A DNA stretch of 31,426 nt from Vibrio tasmaniensis 1F-187 (GTDB lineage Bacteria > Pseudomonadota > Gammaproteobacteria > Enterobacterales > Vibrionaceae), in the NCBI RefSeq assembly GCF_000272405.2, contig NZ_AJZM02000102.1, forward strand, positions 1-31,426, read 5' to 3'. This document shows positions 23,450 through 31,426 of this stretch, piece after piece. How positions within the stretch are numbered: position 1 is the stretch's first letter; each line of letters opens with the position of its first letter. Made by a program: the position numbers and the translations under genes. Under the pieces are notes generated by a model. It made no database searches. It was not told where the DNA came from and worked only from the letters and a program-made list of their open reading frames with translations.

Positions 23450-24919
23450 TCAATGACAGACAATACGATATTGACTCTCTCTGTATACCTGTGTGTTATT
23501 GCGTCCATTCTTTTTCGCTTGATAAAGTGCTTTGTCAGCTTGGTCTATCGTGCCTTCTATGTGGAACAGTGCATTTGCATAGCGACACCCAACACTGACC
23601 GTTACAGGTAACACTAACCCCTCAATTTTTTCGACGCTACGCCTAAGCTCTTCCGACAACTCGTACAATTGATATTCATTGCAATCAAAAGTCACAAAGA
23701 TAAATTCCTCACCGCCATAGCGAGCAATTAGACGATTTTCATTTGCAAATTGCTTCAATACTTTTGCAACGGCACAGATCACTCTATCGCCTTCATTATG
23801 CCCGTGTAGATCGTTTACCGATTTAAAATGGTCAATATCTAGAAGAATGATACCAACACCTTTTAACGGATAAGGCGAACACTCTAAAATTCTCACCTTA
23901 ACCTGAGAAATAAAGTCCCGCCGATTACTCAACCCCGTAAGATAATCTAAGCTAGCTACATCTAAGATCTTTAAATGACGGTGCCGCAGGTAAAGCACCA
24001 AAACGGCGATGATGCTAAGCAAACTTATAACCAAGGTCATCAAACTAACTAGCAATAAACTGTGGTTCTTATTGAGCTCTTGCTCCAAAACTCCAGCAGA
24101 AATGATCCAATTCAGATATGGGTAGAACTTATAGAAAATGTTTTTGTTTGTCGTACCGTTGTCATCTGAAATTGAGTAACTAAAATGCCCTTCAGGCTCA
24201 GCAACGACCTTATCGATGAGCAACTCTGATGAATAACCAATTAAGGCTTTCAAGTGTTCGTGTTCAAAATTGGGTCGGAGGACTAGCTCGCCTTGCAAAT
24301 CAACAATATATACATAACCACTATCGCCATATGAATACTTTCTTAGTTTATCTTTAAGCGCTTCGAGATCGACCAAGTACATGAGTTCATCTTTATAAGT
24401 GGTCGCCACCAATGTATTACCACTCGGTAGCCTCACTGAATACGCGACCTTCGCACGCTTGCCGACTTCATGTGGATTAGCATGAGAATACTGAGTCATT
24501 CCAGACTTTGAGGTCAGTTGCGTTTGAATATGGGTTAAATGCGCGCGATTTTGCCCTTGTAAAAACGGATGATACAGGTGGACACCTTGTGGTGACATCA
24601 AATAGATATAACCTGACTCTCCAATCACCAATTCGTTAGCAATTCGGATGACTTCTTTAACTTCTTGTTCTGGAGTGACACCTAGTGTGTGAGAAGCGAC
24701 AGTATCAGTCACACCTTTGAGATAGGTTTTAATAGCTTCGTTAACGGTAGTATCTACGATGTCGTAGCTTGCGTTTACAATAGTACGGAAGAAGAATTGA
24801 TTAGACTCTAAAAGTGATTCTTTGGTTCGGTTAAATTGAATAGCAGAGAGGACCAAAGATACGAGGGCCAACACGATGGAAAAGTTGAGGATATACTTAC
24901 GTCTTACTTTCAAAATCAC
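23450..24919 (-). CDS. Diguanylate cyclase with dCache sensor (GGDEF)
   Basis: This 489-residue membrane protein makes c-di-GMP from GTP in response to a periplasmic signal. TM1 is about 9-27, then a large periplasmic dCache-type domain (about 30-285, with ESGYIYLMSPQGVHLYHP and GDSGYVYIVDLQGELVLRP repeats). TM2 is about 287-310, and the GGDEF domain about 320-489. The active site is GGEEF (402-406), and DIDHFKSVND (361-370) supplies the metal aspartate. The usual inhibitory I-site RxxD upstream of it reads NENR, so product inhibition is probably absent. The start is a GTG with no ideal ribosome site; a TTG two codons later is possible. It lies between converging and tandem genes and is not clearly cotranscribed with the chitodextrinase. 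Confidence 0.92.
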   Translation of the reverse strand: MILKVRRKYILNFSIVLALVSLVLSAIQFNRTKESLLESNQFFFRTIVNASYDIVDTTVNEAIKTYLKGVTDTVASHTLGVTPEQEVKEVIRIANELVIGESGYIYLMSPQGVHLYHPFLQGQNRAHLTHIQTQLTSKSGMTQYSHANPHEVGKRAKVAYSVRLPSGNTLVATTYKDELMYLVDLEALKDKLRKYSYGDSGYVYIVDLQGELVLRPNFEHEHLKALIGYSSELLIDKVVAEPEGHFSYSISDDNGTTNKNIFYKFYPYLNWIISAGVLEQELNKNHSLLLVSLMTLVISLLSIIAVLVLYLRHRHLKILDVASLDYLTGLSNRRDFISQVKVRILECSPYPLKGVGIILLDIDHFKSVNDLHGHNEGDRVICAVAKVLKQFANENRLIARYGGEEFIFVTFDCNEYQLYELSEELRRSVEKIEGLVLPVTVSVGCRYANALFHIEGTIDQADKALYQAKKNGRNNTQVYRESQYRIVCH

Positions 24920-25050
24920 CTCATAGCTTTTAAATTTTAGGTAACGCTATTGTTTTTATAAGTAGATTGTTTTATATCATATTTATCGATTTTACTGAAC
25001 GATAGTCGATATTAATAGCGCTTTTCATGTGCAATCTGTGACTTATAACA

Positions 25051-25082
25051 AAAACGCCGAACTGGATTCAGTTCGGCGTTTT
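25051..25082 (-). terminator. Intrinsic terminator of the chitodextrinase gene
   Basis: AAAACGCCGAACTG and CAGTTCGGCGTTTT form a perfect 14-bp stem around GATT, about 125 bp downstream of the chitodextrinase stop. A T-run on the minus strand makes it a standard terminator, and it insulates the diguanylate cyclase. Confidence 0.9.
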
Positions 25083-25205
25083 GATTTTACGTTTAAATTG
25101 ATAACTTAATTTATACTAAAGCCCTGATAAATCGACTTAAAAGCATTCGCATTTATTACCTATTACTACGCTCTATTGTCTATAAATACATTGCTTAGCA
25201 TTAAA

Positions 25206-28200
25206 TTAAGAGCACACTTTGGTCCAACTGCCGTCACTTCCCGGCTCGGCACTTGTCCACCAGTTTGCTTGGTAAACACTACCGTTATGAACCACTTGGT
25301 CGCCCGTGTTTGCGTGGCTTGGGTTACCCGCCCAATCTTTCTGAGGTAAGTCGGGATATACAGCTAAACCCGCAGTATCGCATGTACCTGGGTTGGTACC
25401 GCCATCACCAGGATTACCGCCACCAGTACTGATATCACCCAGTGGTAGATCCGGCTGCTCAAAGCTAAATGCATAATCGACACTATTCACATTCACTGTA
25501 TAGTTTGCAGGGCCAGAAATTGGCAAGTAATAAACCATATCGAGTTCATACACACCACCAGCAGGAAGCTCTTTCCATGCAGGTAATGTAAACGCTACTC
25601 TGTGCATCGGACCATCTAGACCACCAATATTATTGGCACGAGTGTGACCAGAAGCAATCACAGACAAACCACCGCCCGATTGATCTTTTGCGTTATCAGG
25701 CGCAGACACTGGGATATCGAACTGGAACTCAGTACCACCAGGAAGCGCTTGACCTGTATTGTTTGTAAACGTGATCTTAGGGTTAATTGGATAGTTTTGA
25801 TCACCGACTTTGAAGCCACCTACAGAAACAGTAATATCTAATGCTTCCGTTGGGATAGCACCCGTTGCAACCTTGTTTCCATATGGAGTAGCTGACTTAA
25901 ACTTATCGTAGATAGCTTTCGTCATAGTGTTACCCATATGGAACTCACCGTTTCCGCTATTACACGCCTGTTCGGTTGTATCGATTGAAGTTCGGTTACC
26001 GTTCGCATCGAGTACGTACCAGTTGTAATCCCCTGCTAGTTCCCAGAACATGATGCCACCGATTTCTTTGTCGATAACGTAATCGGCTTTCACATCGATA
26101 GAATCTTTATCTTCCGTTGAAAGGAATACGCCCTTCTCTGCGTTCCACAACCAAGGAGCAACAGCCACGCTGTCATAGTTACGCGTGTAAGTCCCCATTA
26201 GAACATCTGAAGGATCGTTAACAGGATCAAGCTTGTAAGCTGCTGCATAAGAACCCCAAATGCCTTTCTCTAAGTTCTTCGCATGCCACATTGGGTTTGA
26301 ACCTGCACCCATTTCGTTGCCTTTCGGATCAGTATCGTGCCACATGTTATCGATACCAATTGCGCCATGGCCGCAGTTGTTCTTCTCGCCTTCACCAGTA
26401 CCTGCTGAACATTCAGCTTGGTTTGGCAGTGCTGCTCGGCCCCAAAGACCATTCTCACCACCAGTTACACCTTGCCAACCACGTGTGTAGTAAGGCACAC
26501 CGATGTTAATACGACCTGCTGGCATAGAACCACGGAAGTAGTGGTAGGCCCAATCCGTATTCAGGTAACCGATACCGCCGTAAGCCGCTGTGCCGTATAC
26601 GTTCCACTGTGCTAACTCTGAATCTTTACCTGTATCAAACAACGCAGCGTTATGGCCTACGTGATCGTTCCACGCACCGTGAAGGTCATAAGACATGATA
26701 TTTACGTAATCGAGATATTTGGTTACATCGAATGTTTCCATACCACGCAGTAGGTAACCCGAAGAAGGCGCTGCGATCGTTAACATGTAGTGATTGCCAT
26801 CTTGCGCGGAGGCTGCATCAAGCTTCTCACGCAACACTTTCATCAACACTTGGTAAGAAGCCCATAGGTATTGACGACGTGGTTCCATAAAGTCTTTATC
26901 GTACGGATTACCTGCGCCCGCCATTGACGTCGGGTATTCGTAATCGATATCTAGACCATCGAACTGGTATTTACGAAGCATTTCAACCGCTGAAGTTGCG
27001 AATGTTTCGATACCTTGATGGTTAATAGAACCGTCAGCATTGGTCGTCATGGTATAGAAACCACCATCAGCCACTCGGCTACCATCAGTGGCGAAGTGGC
27101 CACCGGTCTCCGCCCAACCACCGATTGAGATTAAAGTCTTAACATCGTGTTTTTTCTTCGCTGTCGCTAATGCTCCGAAGTGACCTTTGAAGCCTAATGC
27201 TGGGTCAACTTCCACGCCCGGCCACTCTTTACCAACCGCTGCGTTGTTCGGATCGTTCACATCACCCACGTTTACTTTGCCATCAGAGCCGATGCTCACG
27301 AAAGCGTAGTTAATGTGTGTGAGTTGTTCCCAAGGAATGTCATTTACTAGGTAAGCAGCTTGTGGGTCATCCCCTGCACGCCAGCTGGTGAAGTAACCAA
27401 TGACACGACGTGGGTGATCCGCGCCCATTTTCTCACGGCCTTCATCATCGTAAATCGTACAATAAGGAACATCGACACCTTGAGTTTGATACAAGCCATC
27501 AGGTCGACAAGTGCTCACCGTTGGTACGCCATTCACCGTCAAAGAAGCCAGCGCTGAATCTGTCGTTGCGCCTTGATTGTCAGTCGCTTTTGCGTAAACC
27601 GCTAAAGAACCCGCTTGAGTGGTTGTGTAGTTAAGCGTGTATGGGCTTGTCGCAGCCGTTCCGACTAAAGAACCTGCCACATAAAAATCGACCTTATCAA
27701 CCGTACCATCGCTGTCTGTTGCCGTTGCGGTAAGCGTTACCACACCACCAACATCAACCGAAGATGCAGAAAGCGCAACCGATACTGTCGGCGCTTCATT
27801 TCCAGGTGTAACTGAATCGACAGAAATAGAGACCGCGCTCGCTAAGCTAGCCGCGCCTTCATTGTCTGTAGCAACAACCGAAACCTGATGGCTACCAGAC
27901 GTTGCAGCCCAAGCCGCTTCGAAAGGTGCAGCTGTTACAACCGCAACTGAAGTTCCATCAATGAAGAATTCAACCGAGGTAACACTGCCGTCAGAATCTA
28001 GCGCCGTTGCACTCAAGACCACGTTATCGCCTTCAGTGATTATGTCAGAGGCTGATGGAGTCGTTAACGAAGCCGTTGGCACTTCATTGGGCGTACCACC
28101 ACCGCTACACACATCAACCTTCTTCCATTGTGCATGGTCACCTTCGAATTGGTTTGGGTTGTTATTTTGATTCCAATAATTGGCTTTGTAAGCACTACCG

Positions 28201-28364
28201 TCATGTGAAACTTGATCGCCGCCGGTGTAAACCGTGGCAGGATCCCACGCTTCTAACGTTGAGCAATCCACAGCCGCATAGCTATTGAAAGCCATTAAGC
28301 ATGACGCAGTGAGAGTACTGAGTGTAAAAACCTTTTTGGCCACTCTTCCTTGATTTAGGTGCAT
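25206..28364 (-). CDS. Multidomain GH18 chitodextrinase/chitinase
   Basis: This is a 1052-residue secreted enzyme. A signal peptide (about 1-30) is followed by a CBM5-type chitin-binding domain (about 32-86, Y-x-x-G-D-x-V and W-x-x-V pattern). Two Ig-like domains follow (about 96-182 and 190-278, with D-S-D-G and T-D-N-x-G turns). The GH18 catalytic domain is about 318-820, then a spacer with an Ig-like or C-terminal chitinase module and a second CBM5 (about 1000-1052). The catalytic motif is [10 protein letters not shown] with Glu476 as acid; SIGGW at 413-417 is also present. Its length and layout match the Vibrio chitodextrinase (EndoI) that cuts soluble chitin oligosaccharides, better than ChiA (about 850 residues). 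Substrate choice between chitin and chitodextrins needs assay. The gene is divergent from a BCCT transporter and is a carbon-acquisition gene. Confidence 0.9.
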   Translation of the reverse strand: MHLNQGRVAKKVFTLSTLTASCLMAFNSYAAVDCSTLEAWDPATVYTGGDQVSHDGSAYKANYWNQNNNPNQFEGDHAQWKKVDVCSGGGTPNEVPTASLTTPSASDIITEGDNVVLSATALDSDGSVTSVEFFIDGTSVAVVTAAPFEAAWAATSGSHQVSVVATDNEGAASLASAVSISVDSVTPGNEAPTVSVALSASSVDVGGVVTLTATATDSDGTVDKVDFYVAGSLVGTAATSPYTLNYTTTQAGSLAVYAKATDNQGATTDSALASLTVNGVPTVSTCRPDGLYQTQGVDVPYCTIYDDEGREKMGADHPRRVIGYFTSWRAGDDPQAAYLVNDIPWEQLTHINYAFVSIGSDGKVNVGDVNDPNNAAVGKEWPGVEVDPALGFKGHFGALATAKKKHDVKTLISIGGWAETGGHFATDGSRVADGGFYTMTTNADGSINHQGIETFATSAVEMLRKYQFDGLDIDYEYPTSMAGAGNPYDKDFMEPRRQYLWASYQVLMKVLREKLDAASAQDGNHYMLTIAAPSSGYLLRGMETFDVTKYLDYVNIMSYDLHGAWNDHVGHNAALFDTGKDSELAQWNVYGTAAYGGIGYLNTDWAYHYFRGSMPAGRINIGVPYYTRGWQGVTGGENGLWGRAALPNQAECSAGTGEGEKNNCGHGAIGIDNMWHDTDPKGNEMGAGSNPMWHAKNLEKGIWGSYAAAYKLDPVNDPSDVLMGTYTRNYDSVAVAPWLWNAEKGVFLSTEDKDSIDVKADYVIDKEIGGIMFWELAGDYNWYVLDANGNRTSIDTTEQACNSGNGEFHMGNTMTKAIYDKFKSATPYGNKVATGAIPTEALDITVSVGGFKVGDQNYPINPKITFTNNTGQALPGGTEFQFDIPVSAPDNAKDQSGGGLSVIASGHTRANNIGGLDGPMHRVAFTLPAWKELPAGGVYELDMVYYLPISGPANYTVNVNSVDYAFSFEQPDLPLGDISTGGGNPGDGGTNPGTCDTAGLAVYPDLPQKDWAGNPSHANTGDQVVHNGSVYQANWWTSAEPGSDGSWTKVCS

Positions 28365-28814
28365 GTTTGCAGTCCCTTAAGTTGTTGTTTTAAGATATTT
28401 AAAGTAAATGACACTTTTCTTGCCACTTAAATTCCTTCGCAAAACAACTGTAGGTAACAGTGCCAATTAAACACCTAAAATATTCCTTATTTATAAAATG
28501 ACTCGCATTAATTTGTTTATAGCATGCAATGACTCGACACTTATTTTGCACCAACAACTAATATTAATTTATTTCGCAAAGCTAAAAAAATAGTGTCTCA
28601 AGAGTCAGAAATGTGATTTGAGTTTGAGAAAAATTCGTATCAAAACTAACCAAAAAGTAGGGATTTATTGGCGATTCGGGATTATTTTATGAAATCGCCC
28701 ACTTTTTGATTACAAATATGTTAGTATCAGCGGCTTTTTTGACGAGCCTCACATTTTTATCCGAATGTGGGAGAAATACATAGGCTTGAAAGAGCCAAAT
28801 ATAGCGAAGAAATA
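28365..28814. promoter_or_regulatory. Divergent spacer between chitodextrinase and BCCT genes
   Basis: This 450-bp AT-rich region must hold both promoters. A nested inverted repeat covers 28651-28708: outer CAAAAAGT/ACTTTTTG, inner GGCGATT/AATCGCC, with an asymmetric 11-base bulge. A smaller 8-bp hairpin CTCACATT/AATGTGGG (28748-28771) sits in the BCCT leader. No full CRP site or clear sigma-70 pair was recognised. Confidence 0.5.
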
Positions 28815-30401
28815 ATGTCCAACTTGACGCAAGTCGCCAACGAAAACATCAACGCAGAATCTACTTCTATCGATTTCAATAGAGCTCAATCTTTGGGTGA
28901 AAAACTGGAACTCGGAAACCCAGTCTTTTGGCTGAGTGGCAGTTTCCTGACCCTCTTTGTCATCCTTGCTTTCACCAACACCTCCGTATTGTCCGAACTT
29001 GTCAACATCGGCTTTAGTTACTCAACTAAATGGTTCGGTGCTTTCTGGCAAGTCCTACTACTACTCAATTTCATTATCGGTTTAGTGCTTGCACTAAGTC
29101 GCACAGGCCATGTTCGTTTAGGGAAGCTTGCCCTACCAGAAATGACTACGTTTAAATGGATGTCTATCGTCCTATGTACACTCCTTGCGGGTGGTGGCGT
29201 GTTCTGGGCAGCTGCAGAGCCAATTGCTCACTTTGTTTCAGCTCCACCGCTGTATGGCAATGCAGACCTTCAAGCGATGGCATTCAATGCACTATCACAA
29301 TCTTTCATGCACTGGGGTTTCCTTGCATGGGCTATCTTAGGTGGTCTCTCTTCGATTGTGCTTATGTACTTGCACTACGAAAAAGGCCTTCCTCTTAAGC
29401 CACGCACCCTGCTTTACCCAGTACTGGGCGACAAGGCAATCAACAGCTGGATTGGTAACGTCGTTGATGCGTGCAGCATTGTGGCAGTAGCCGCAGGTAC
29501 AATCGGCCCTATCGGCTTCCTTGGCCTACAGATCAGCTACGCACTGAGCGAACTATTTGGAATTTCTGACAGCTTTGCTACCCAAAGCGTCGTTATTCTA
29601 TTCGCTATTGCAATGTATACGCTGTCGGCATTAAGTGGTCTAAGTAAAGGCATCCAACTGGTAAGCCGTTACAACATCATCTTATCGGTGTGCCTAATCG
29701 TTTACATTCTCCTTGTTGGCCCAACCAGCTTTATCATTGATGGCTACCTACAAGGCATCGGTGAAATGGTCGACAACTTTATCCCAATGGCGCTATACCG
29801 CCAAGATACTGCGTGGCTAGGTGGCTGGACTGTATTCTTCTGGGGTTGGTTCTTAGGTTATGGCCCAATGATGGCGATCTTCATTGCTCGTATCTCACGT
29901 GGCCGAACTATTCGCCAAATGATCGTTTCCATCAGCATCGTTGCACCGCTTGTGACTTGTTTTTGGTTCAGCATTGTTGGTGGTAGTGGCTTAGCGTTTG
30001 AATTAGAGAACCCAGGCGTAATATCTAGCGCATTCGAAGGTTTCAACCTTCCAGCTGTACTACTAGCTATTACTTCGCAACTACCGTTCCCGACTCTGAT
30101 TGCAATCCTGTTCCTTATCCTGACGACCACGTTCATTGTGACCACAGGTGACTCAATGACCTACACCATCAGTGTAGTAATGACTGGTACTACAGAACCT
30201 AACTCAGCAGTTAGAACGTTCTGGGGCGTCATTATGGGGGCAGTGGCTATCGCGCTTATCTCAATGGGCTCTGGCGGCATCTCAGCTCTGCAGTCGTTCA
30301 TTGTGATCACTGCCGTTCCTGTTTCGTTTATCTTGCTGCCATGTCTATGGCATGCACCGAAGATCGCGAAGCAGATGGCAAGAGATCAAGGTCTCGCTTA
30401 A
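28815..30401 (+). CDS. BCCT-family transporter
   Basis: This 528-residue protein with about twelve membrane helices belongs to the betaine/carnitine/choline transporter family. These carriers move quaternary-ammonium or related solutes, usually with Na+ or H+. Markers are LALSRTGHVRLGKLALPE in the first loop, the GGVFWAAAEPIAHF segment, and the WTVFFWGWFLGYGPMMAIFIARISRGRTI block. The Gly-rich MGIG-type segment of BetP reads LLAGGGVFW, and the aromatic substrate box is not obvious, so the substrate is open. The ATG at 28815 is chosen over an in-frame GTG at 28767, whose first residues lie inside a hairpin leader; neither has a strong ribosome site. A strong terminator follows. Confidence 0.88.
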   Translation: MSNLTQVANENINAESTSIDFNRAQSLGEKLELGNPVFWLSGSFLTLFVILAFTNTSVLSELVNIGFSYSTKWFGAFWQVLLLLNFIIGLVLALSRTGHVRLGKLALPEMTTFKWMSIVLCTLLAGGGVFWAAAEPIAHFVSAPPLYGNADLQAMAFNALSQSFMHWGFLAWAILGGLSSIVLMYLHYEKGLPLKPRTLLYPVLGDKAINSWIGNVVDACSIVAVAAGTIGPIGFLGLQISYALSELFGISDSFATQSVVILFAIAMYTLSALSGLSKGIQLVSRYNIILSVCLIVYILLVGPTSFIIDGYLQGIGEMVDNFIPMALYRQDTAWLGGWTVFFWGWFLGYGPMMAIFIARISRGRTIRQMIVSISIVAPLVTCFWFSIVGGSGLAFELENPGVISSAFEGFNLPAVLLAITSQLPFPTLIAILFLILTTTFIVTTGDSMTYTISVVMTGTTEPNSAVRTFWGVIMGAVAIALISMGSGGISALQSFIVITAVPVSFILLPCLWHAPKIAKQMARDQGLA

Positions 30402-30439
30402 TACCTAATCCGATTTAGTTTCGGATAGCGTAGAACACT

Positions 30440-30478
30440 AAAAAGCCACTCAAGTGATTCACCTGAGTGGCTTTTTTT
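30440..30478 (+). terminator. Intrinsic terminator after the BCCT gene
   Basis: AAAAAGCCACTCA pairs with TGAGTGGCTTTTT. The loop contains GTGATTCAC, giving a short second stem, and a seven-T run follows. It may also stop the converging ridA-family gene. Confidence 0.9.
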
Positions 30479-30544
30479 ATCTGTTCGCTGTCGACTTTAT
30501 TAATAGTTATGTCTACTAGCGCTTGTATCTACCGAGATTTCGGC

Positions 30545-30907
30545 TTATTGAAACTTTTCACCAGCAGCAACCATGAATGACATCTCAACCAATAGTTCAG
30601 GGTTAGCGAGTTCTGCTTTCACGCACGCACGGCTTGGCGCGCAGCCTTCAGGGAACCACGCTTCCCACACTTCATTGAGTGCATCAAAGTTAGCGAAATC
30701 CGTTAGGTAAATAGTCACTGACAATACACGAGATTTATCGCTGTCAACCAAACTCATCATTTCTTCAGCTTGTTCGAAGATTTGCTGAACCTGACTCTTA
30801 ATTCCTGCCGTTGTATCCGTCTCTGGTACTTCAACAAAGCTTGCAATACCGTTAAACACAGTCACATCAGACCAACGTTTGGTCGGGTTAATTCTATGGA
30901 TTTTCAC
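30545..30907 (-). CDS. RidA (YjgF/YER057c/UK114) family protein
   Basis: This 120-residue protein belongs to the RidA superfamily. Archetypal RidA hydrolyses reactive enamine/imine intermediates such as 2-aminoacrylate. The length is close to the archetype. The conserved C-terminal block PSRACVKAELANPELLVEMSFMVA carries the catalytic Arg in the position of the E. coli enzyme, and ASFVEVPETDTTAGIKSQVQQIFEQ matches the first helix region. Sequence details (NPTKRWSDVTVFNGIA) look more like a Rid2-7 subgroup than RidA itself, so deaminase activity is uncertain. It is a single gene converging with BCCT. Confidence 0.88.
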   Translation of the reverse strand: MKIHRINPTKRWSDVTVFNGIASFVEVPETDTTAGIKSQVQQIFEQAEEMMSLVDSDKSRVLSVTIYLTDFANFDALNEVWEAWFPEGCAPSRACVKAELANPELLVEMSFMVAAGEKFQ

Positions 30908-31188
30908 TGGTTATACTCTTCTTATAATTAGGGTGCACATCAGCGTAATCTAATCCAAATTCCTAACATTGAAAACAAAAATTAGAAAGCTCGTAGTACC
31001 TGCAAAACAGCACTATCGCCAACCTATGACTTTGGTGTTCAACATCACTAGCCTACGCATTAATATCAAAACAATAAATCACCATCTATTGAGTCTCTAG
31101 ATAAATATATTAAGTATTACTCTCAACGCGAAATTTAATCTGAATTCTTGCGGTCATATTCAGAGATTTTATTAAATGGAGTACTTTT

Positions 31189-31407
31189 ATGCATGTTCAA
31201 ACCTATGATTTAAAACAGAGTAATGTCGGATACAACCTAGGCGTGATTGGTGTAGCATTAGTGTTAGCTTGGATTGGTATTTACAAGTTTACGCCAACTG
31301 AAGCGATGCTAATTGAGCCTTTAATTGCAAACCACCCAGCAATGAACTGGCTTTACAATCTATTCTCGGTACAAGCAGTGTCTAACATGGTGGGTGGTGC
31401 AGAGTGA
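31189..31407 (+). CDS. DUF417 (YkgB-like) membrane protein, ends early
   Basis: This frame begins MHVQTYDLKQSNVGYNLGVI and matches the N-terminal part of the DUF417/YkgB family (inner-membrane proteins of unknown role). The core motif WIGIYKFTPTEAMLIEPLIANHP and LFSVQAVSNMVGGAE are recognisable. Family members are usually 150-200 residues, but a TGA follows after residue 72, in the middle of the second helix. Residues after the stop in the same frame (S-A-P-V-R-L) could continue the family, so this may be a nonsense mutation, a frameshift, or low-quality sequence at the window end. The upstream ribosome site is weak (TGGAGTAC). Confidence 0.55.
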   Translation: MHVQTYDLKQSNVGYNLGVIGVALVLAWIGIYKFTPTEAMLIEPLIANHPAMNWLYNLFSVQAVSNMVGGAE

Positions 31408-31426
31408 TCTGCTCCAGTAAGACTGG

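Noticed and set aside
25644..28288. Several 60-80 codon frames opposite the chitodextrinase gene
   Set aside because: All are antisense to a long gene with intact domains and follow its codon structure; none has a ribosome site or domain.
28612..28628. CRP site upstream of the chitodextrinase gene
   Set aside because: TGTGATTTGAGTTTGA has only one good half; the second half does not match TCACA.

Overview
The window reads as a chromosomal stretch of a marine Vibrio, most likely near the Splendidus clade. The support is the gene set (GH18 chitodextrinase, ClcA, RhlE-type helicase, divergent hmp/norR, BCCT transporter), moderate G+C and compact intergenic regions with many perfect U-tract terminators. 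From memory of V. cholerae, several of these families (hmp/norR, clcA, chitodextrinase) lie on chromosome 2, so a chromosome 2 origin is a reasonable inference. No rRNA, tRNA, CRISPR array, insertion sequence or prophage was seen. The first gene is cut by the left edge. The last one stops early, a few bases before the right edge.

Layout. 1-5.4 kb: Tat-type PhoX phosphatase, LysE-family exporter, RhlE-like RNA helicase and a CobW/YjiA metal GTPase. 5.4-8.6 kb: a 540-bp gap with a possible 38-codon gene, then the ClcA Cl-/H+ antiporter and a TehA/SLAC1-type channel. 8.7-11.9 kb: nitric-oxide defence, with flavohaemoglobin hmp divergent from its sigma-54 activator norR. Their spacer carries a sigma-54 promoter, four GTCA-N4-GAC sites and a perfect FNR box. 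11.9-14.5 kb: cell-envelope redox and folding genes (membrane-anchored glutaredoxin-like protein, OmpA-type lipoprotein, DsbA-like lipoprotein, membrane-anchored FKBP). 14.6-17.0 kb: an electrophile-response module, nemR-like regulator, curA-like reductase and glutathione S-transferase, with the same 20-bp operator in front of the regulator and in front of curA. 17.2-20.7 kb: a long RluA-family pseudouridine synthase, a divergent doxX/lysR pair around a perfect palindrome, and a YkgJ-type Cys-cluster protein. 20.9-24.9 kb: a PBP5-type D-Ala-D-Ala carboxypeptidase, a DUF4136 lipoprotein, a YgjV-like membrane protein and a dCache-GGDEF diguanylate cyclase. 25.2-31.4 kb: a multidomain chitodextrinase divergent from a BCCT transporter, a RidA-family protein and a DUF417 (YkgB-like) membrane protein.

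How the parts work together. The clearest functional theme is stress defence: NO detoxification (Hmp/NorR), electrophile and quinone detoxification (NemR/CurA/GST), thiol redox (glutaredoxin, DsbA-like) and acid or ion handling (ClcA). I see no multi-gene system of a wholly unknown kind. The most rewarding signals are regulatory: the layered hmp/norR spacer, the paired NemR operators with a possibly leaderless nemR transcript, the palindrome between doxX and lysR, and the nested inverted repeats between the chitodextrinase and BCCT genes.
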